The position numbers were made by a program, and so were the translations under genes. The notes below the pieces were generated by a model. That model was not told the origin of the DNA, did no database searches, and saw only the letters and a program-made list of their open reading frames with translations. A stretch of 45,578 nucleotides of DNA, taken from NCBI GenBank assembly GCA_016748015.1, contig JAAOMT010000648.1, positions 1 through 45,578 on the forward strand, given 5' to 3'. Shown here one piece after another: positions 44,337 to 45,578 of this stretch (positions are counted from its first letter, which is position 1; each line of letters starts with the position of its first letter). This DNA comes from Geosiphon pyriformis. Its lineage: Eukaryota; Glomeromycota; Glomeromycetes; Archaeosporales; Geosiphonaceae.

Positions 44337-45578
44337 ATGGAAAAATTATCTCGAATCAACATGGGACAACTTGAACCACAACAACAGAGCCAGCTCAAAG
44401 AGCTAATTGCAGAATTTGCTAATATCTTTGCTGAAAACAACAATGACTTAGGAAGAACCAATTTGGTCCAACACCAAATTTATACAGGAGATGCCAAACC
44501 AAGAAGACAACAAGCATATTGAGTTGCTCCAGAAAGCCACCAATTCATTCAAAAAGAAGTACAACAAATGCTTAACAACGGGTTCATCCAACCCTCCATG
44601 AGTCTTTGGGCTTTACTTGTAGTGCTAGTTAAAAAGAAAAATAGAAAGATACGATTTTGTGTTGACTACCGACAACTCAATAGTGTTACAATTGGAGATG
44701 CCTACCTCCTTCCCTGAATTGATGACATGTTAGATGCCCTTGGAAAATCCAAATACTTTTCAACACTAGATTTAGAAAGCGGTTACTGACAAGTTGCTAT
44801 GGATCCCAAAGATCGCCCCAAAACAGCATTCACCACCCAAGGTGGAAATTACAAGTTCAATGTAATGCCTTTCAGATTATGCAATGCACCAGCAACGTTT
44901 CAGAGATTAATGAATATTGTGTACTAAGGACTTCTTTGAAAGTCAGTAGTCGTTTATCTTGATGATACTGATGTTTATTCTCTATCATTTGAATTACACT
45001 TAAAACACCTGTGAGAAGTTTTTCAATGATTACAAAAAGCAGGACTAAAACTCAACATCAAAAAATGCTACTTTGAAAAAACAAGCTTGGCCTTCCTTGG
45101 TCATATTGTTAATAAAGATGGAATCAAACCAGACCCTGGAAAAATCAGTGCTGTCAAAAACTTCAAAACTCCTCGAAACACTACAGAACTAAGAGGATTC
45201 ATAGGATTAGCCTCCTACTATCGGAAGTTTATTAAAAGATTCTCAGAAATCACAAAACCTCTCAACCAGCTTACCACCAAAAACATCAAATATGAATGGA
45301 CTGCTGAATGCCAAAATGTATTTGAAATCCTCAAAGAAAAACTAATGACAGCTCCAATTCTTGCCTATTCAGATTTCAGTAACTGATTCTGATTAGCAAC
45401 AGATGCCTCTTATACTGCCTTTGGTGCTATTCTATCACAATTGGATGACAATGGAAATAAACGAGTAATCGCCTATGCAAGCAGAACATTAAAACTAGCT
45501 GAGAAAAATTATCCTGCCACAGAACTAGAAACAGCAGCCATAATCTGGGCCCTACACCACTTCAACTTTTATCTCAGA
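44337..45578 (+). pseudogene. A2 reverse transcriptase and start of RNase H
   Basis: Lead-in QSQLKELIAEFANIFAENNN, then HQIYTGDAKPRRQQAY-stop (44520, expected Arg), FCVDYRQLNSVTIGDAY (about 44658-44708), TLDLESGY-stop-QVAMDPKDRPK (44765-44820, expected Trp), VMPFRLCNAPATFQRLM, KSVVVYLDDTDVYS with catalytic YLDDT near 44955-44970, CYFEKTSLAFLGHIV (45067-45110), ASYYRKFIKRFSEITKPLNQ. RNase H starts at LATDASYTAFGAILSQLD (45393-45446) with TLKLAEKNYPATELETAAII to the edge. All in one frame; many TGA codons at expected Trp or Arg. Confidence 0.9.

Larger units (their letters stand above)
39128..45578 (+). mobile_element. Ty3/gypsy retrotransposon A2, 5' part up to RNase H
   Basis: The same family as A1 on the plus strand: LTR 39128-40100, primer-binding site, gag, protease, cysteine-rich module, dUTPase, RT, start of RNase H; the rest is beyond the window. 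All domains lie in one frame from 40146 to the window end, broken by about 22 nonsense codons, mostly TGA, with no frameshift found. It appears to sit inside element B. Confidence 0.9.

Noticed and set aside
40146-45578. UGA read as tryptophan (variant genetic code) to explain the many in-frame TGA codons
   Set aside because: TGG is used for Trp in the same frames (for example in the gag core), many TGA codons stand at expected Arg sites, TAA and TAG also occur, and the host genes end with normal stops and have none inside.

Overview
This is eukaryotic DNA: very AT-rich, with spliced genes and large transposable elements. The best guess for the source is a fungus, probably an arbuscular mycorrhizal fungus (Glomeromycotina). 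That rests on my recollection of this RNase-H-bearing LINE and this dUTPase-bearing Ty3/gypsy type from such genomes; no database was searched.

Left part (1-3.9 kb): three host genes, all on the minus strand. They are a RING-CH (MARCH-type) membrane E3 ligase running off the left edge, a three-exon L-lactate dehydrogenase with clean splice sites and catalytic residues, and a two-exon gene of unknown function rich in Gln, Pro and Ser. Their frames are intact.

Right part (about 4.5-45.6 kb): a nested transposon island with no clear host gene. In order: a LINE (LINE1, plus strand, 4.5-11.2 kb); a pogo/Tigger-like DNA transposon (11.3-15.5 kb) with an inverted-repeat-bracketed insert that holds an uncharacterised pseudogene; an old minus-strand LINE (LINE2), split by a 9.86-kb gypsy element (A1, two LTRs of 972 bp each, ATGC target duplication) into 15.6-17.97 kb and 27.83-29.42 kb; an older plus-strand gypsy (B, 29.42-39.13 kb) that carries a 922-bp solo LTR between gag and protease; and another family-A gypsy (A2), which starts at 39,128 and runs off the right edge.

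The gypsy families share one layout: gag with CCHC knuckle, aspartic protease, a cysteine-rich module, a trimeric-type dUTPase domain, reverse transcriptase, RNase H, integrase, and in A1 an extra 177-codon ORF before the 3' LTR. Decay is distinctive. LINE1 ORF2, the pogo transposase, A2 gag-pol and A1 gag through RT each keep one frame for 1.5-5.4 kb but hold many nonsense codons, mostly at former Trp, Arg or Gln sites. The A1 LTRs differ, in the part compared by eye, only by transitions. This points to cytosine-deamination or RIP-like mutation. No element in the window looks competent to move by itself.
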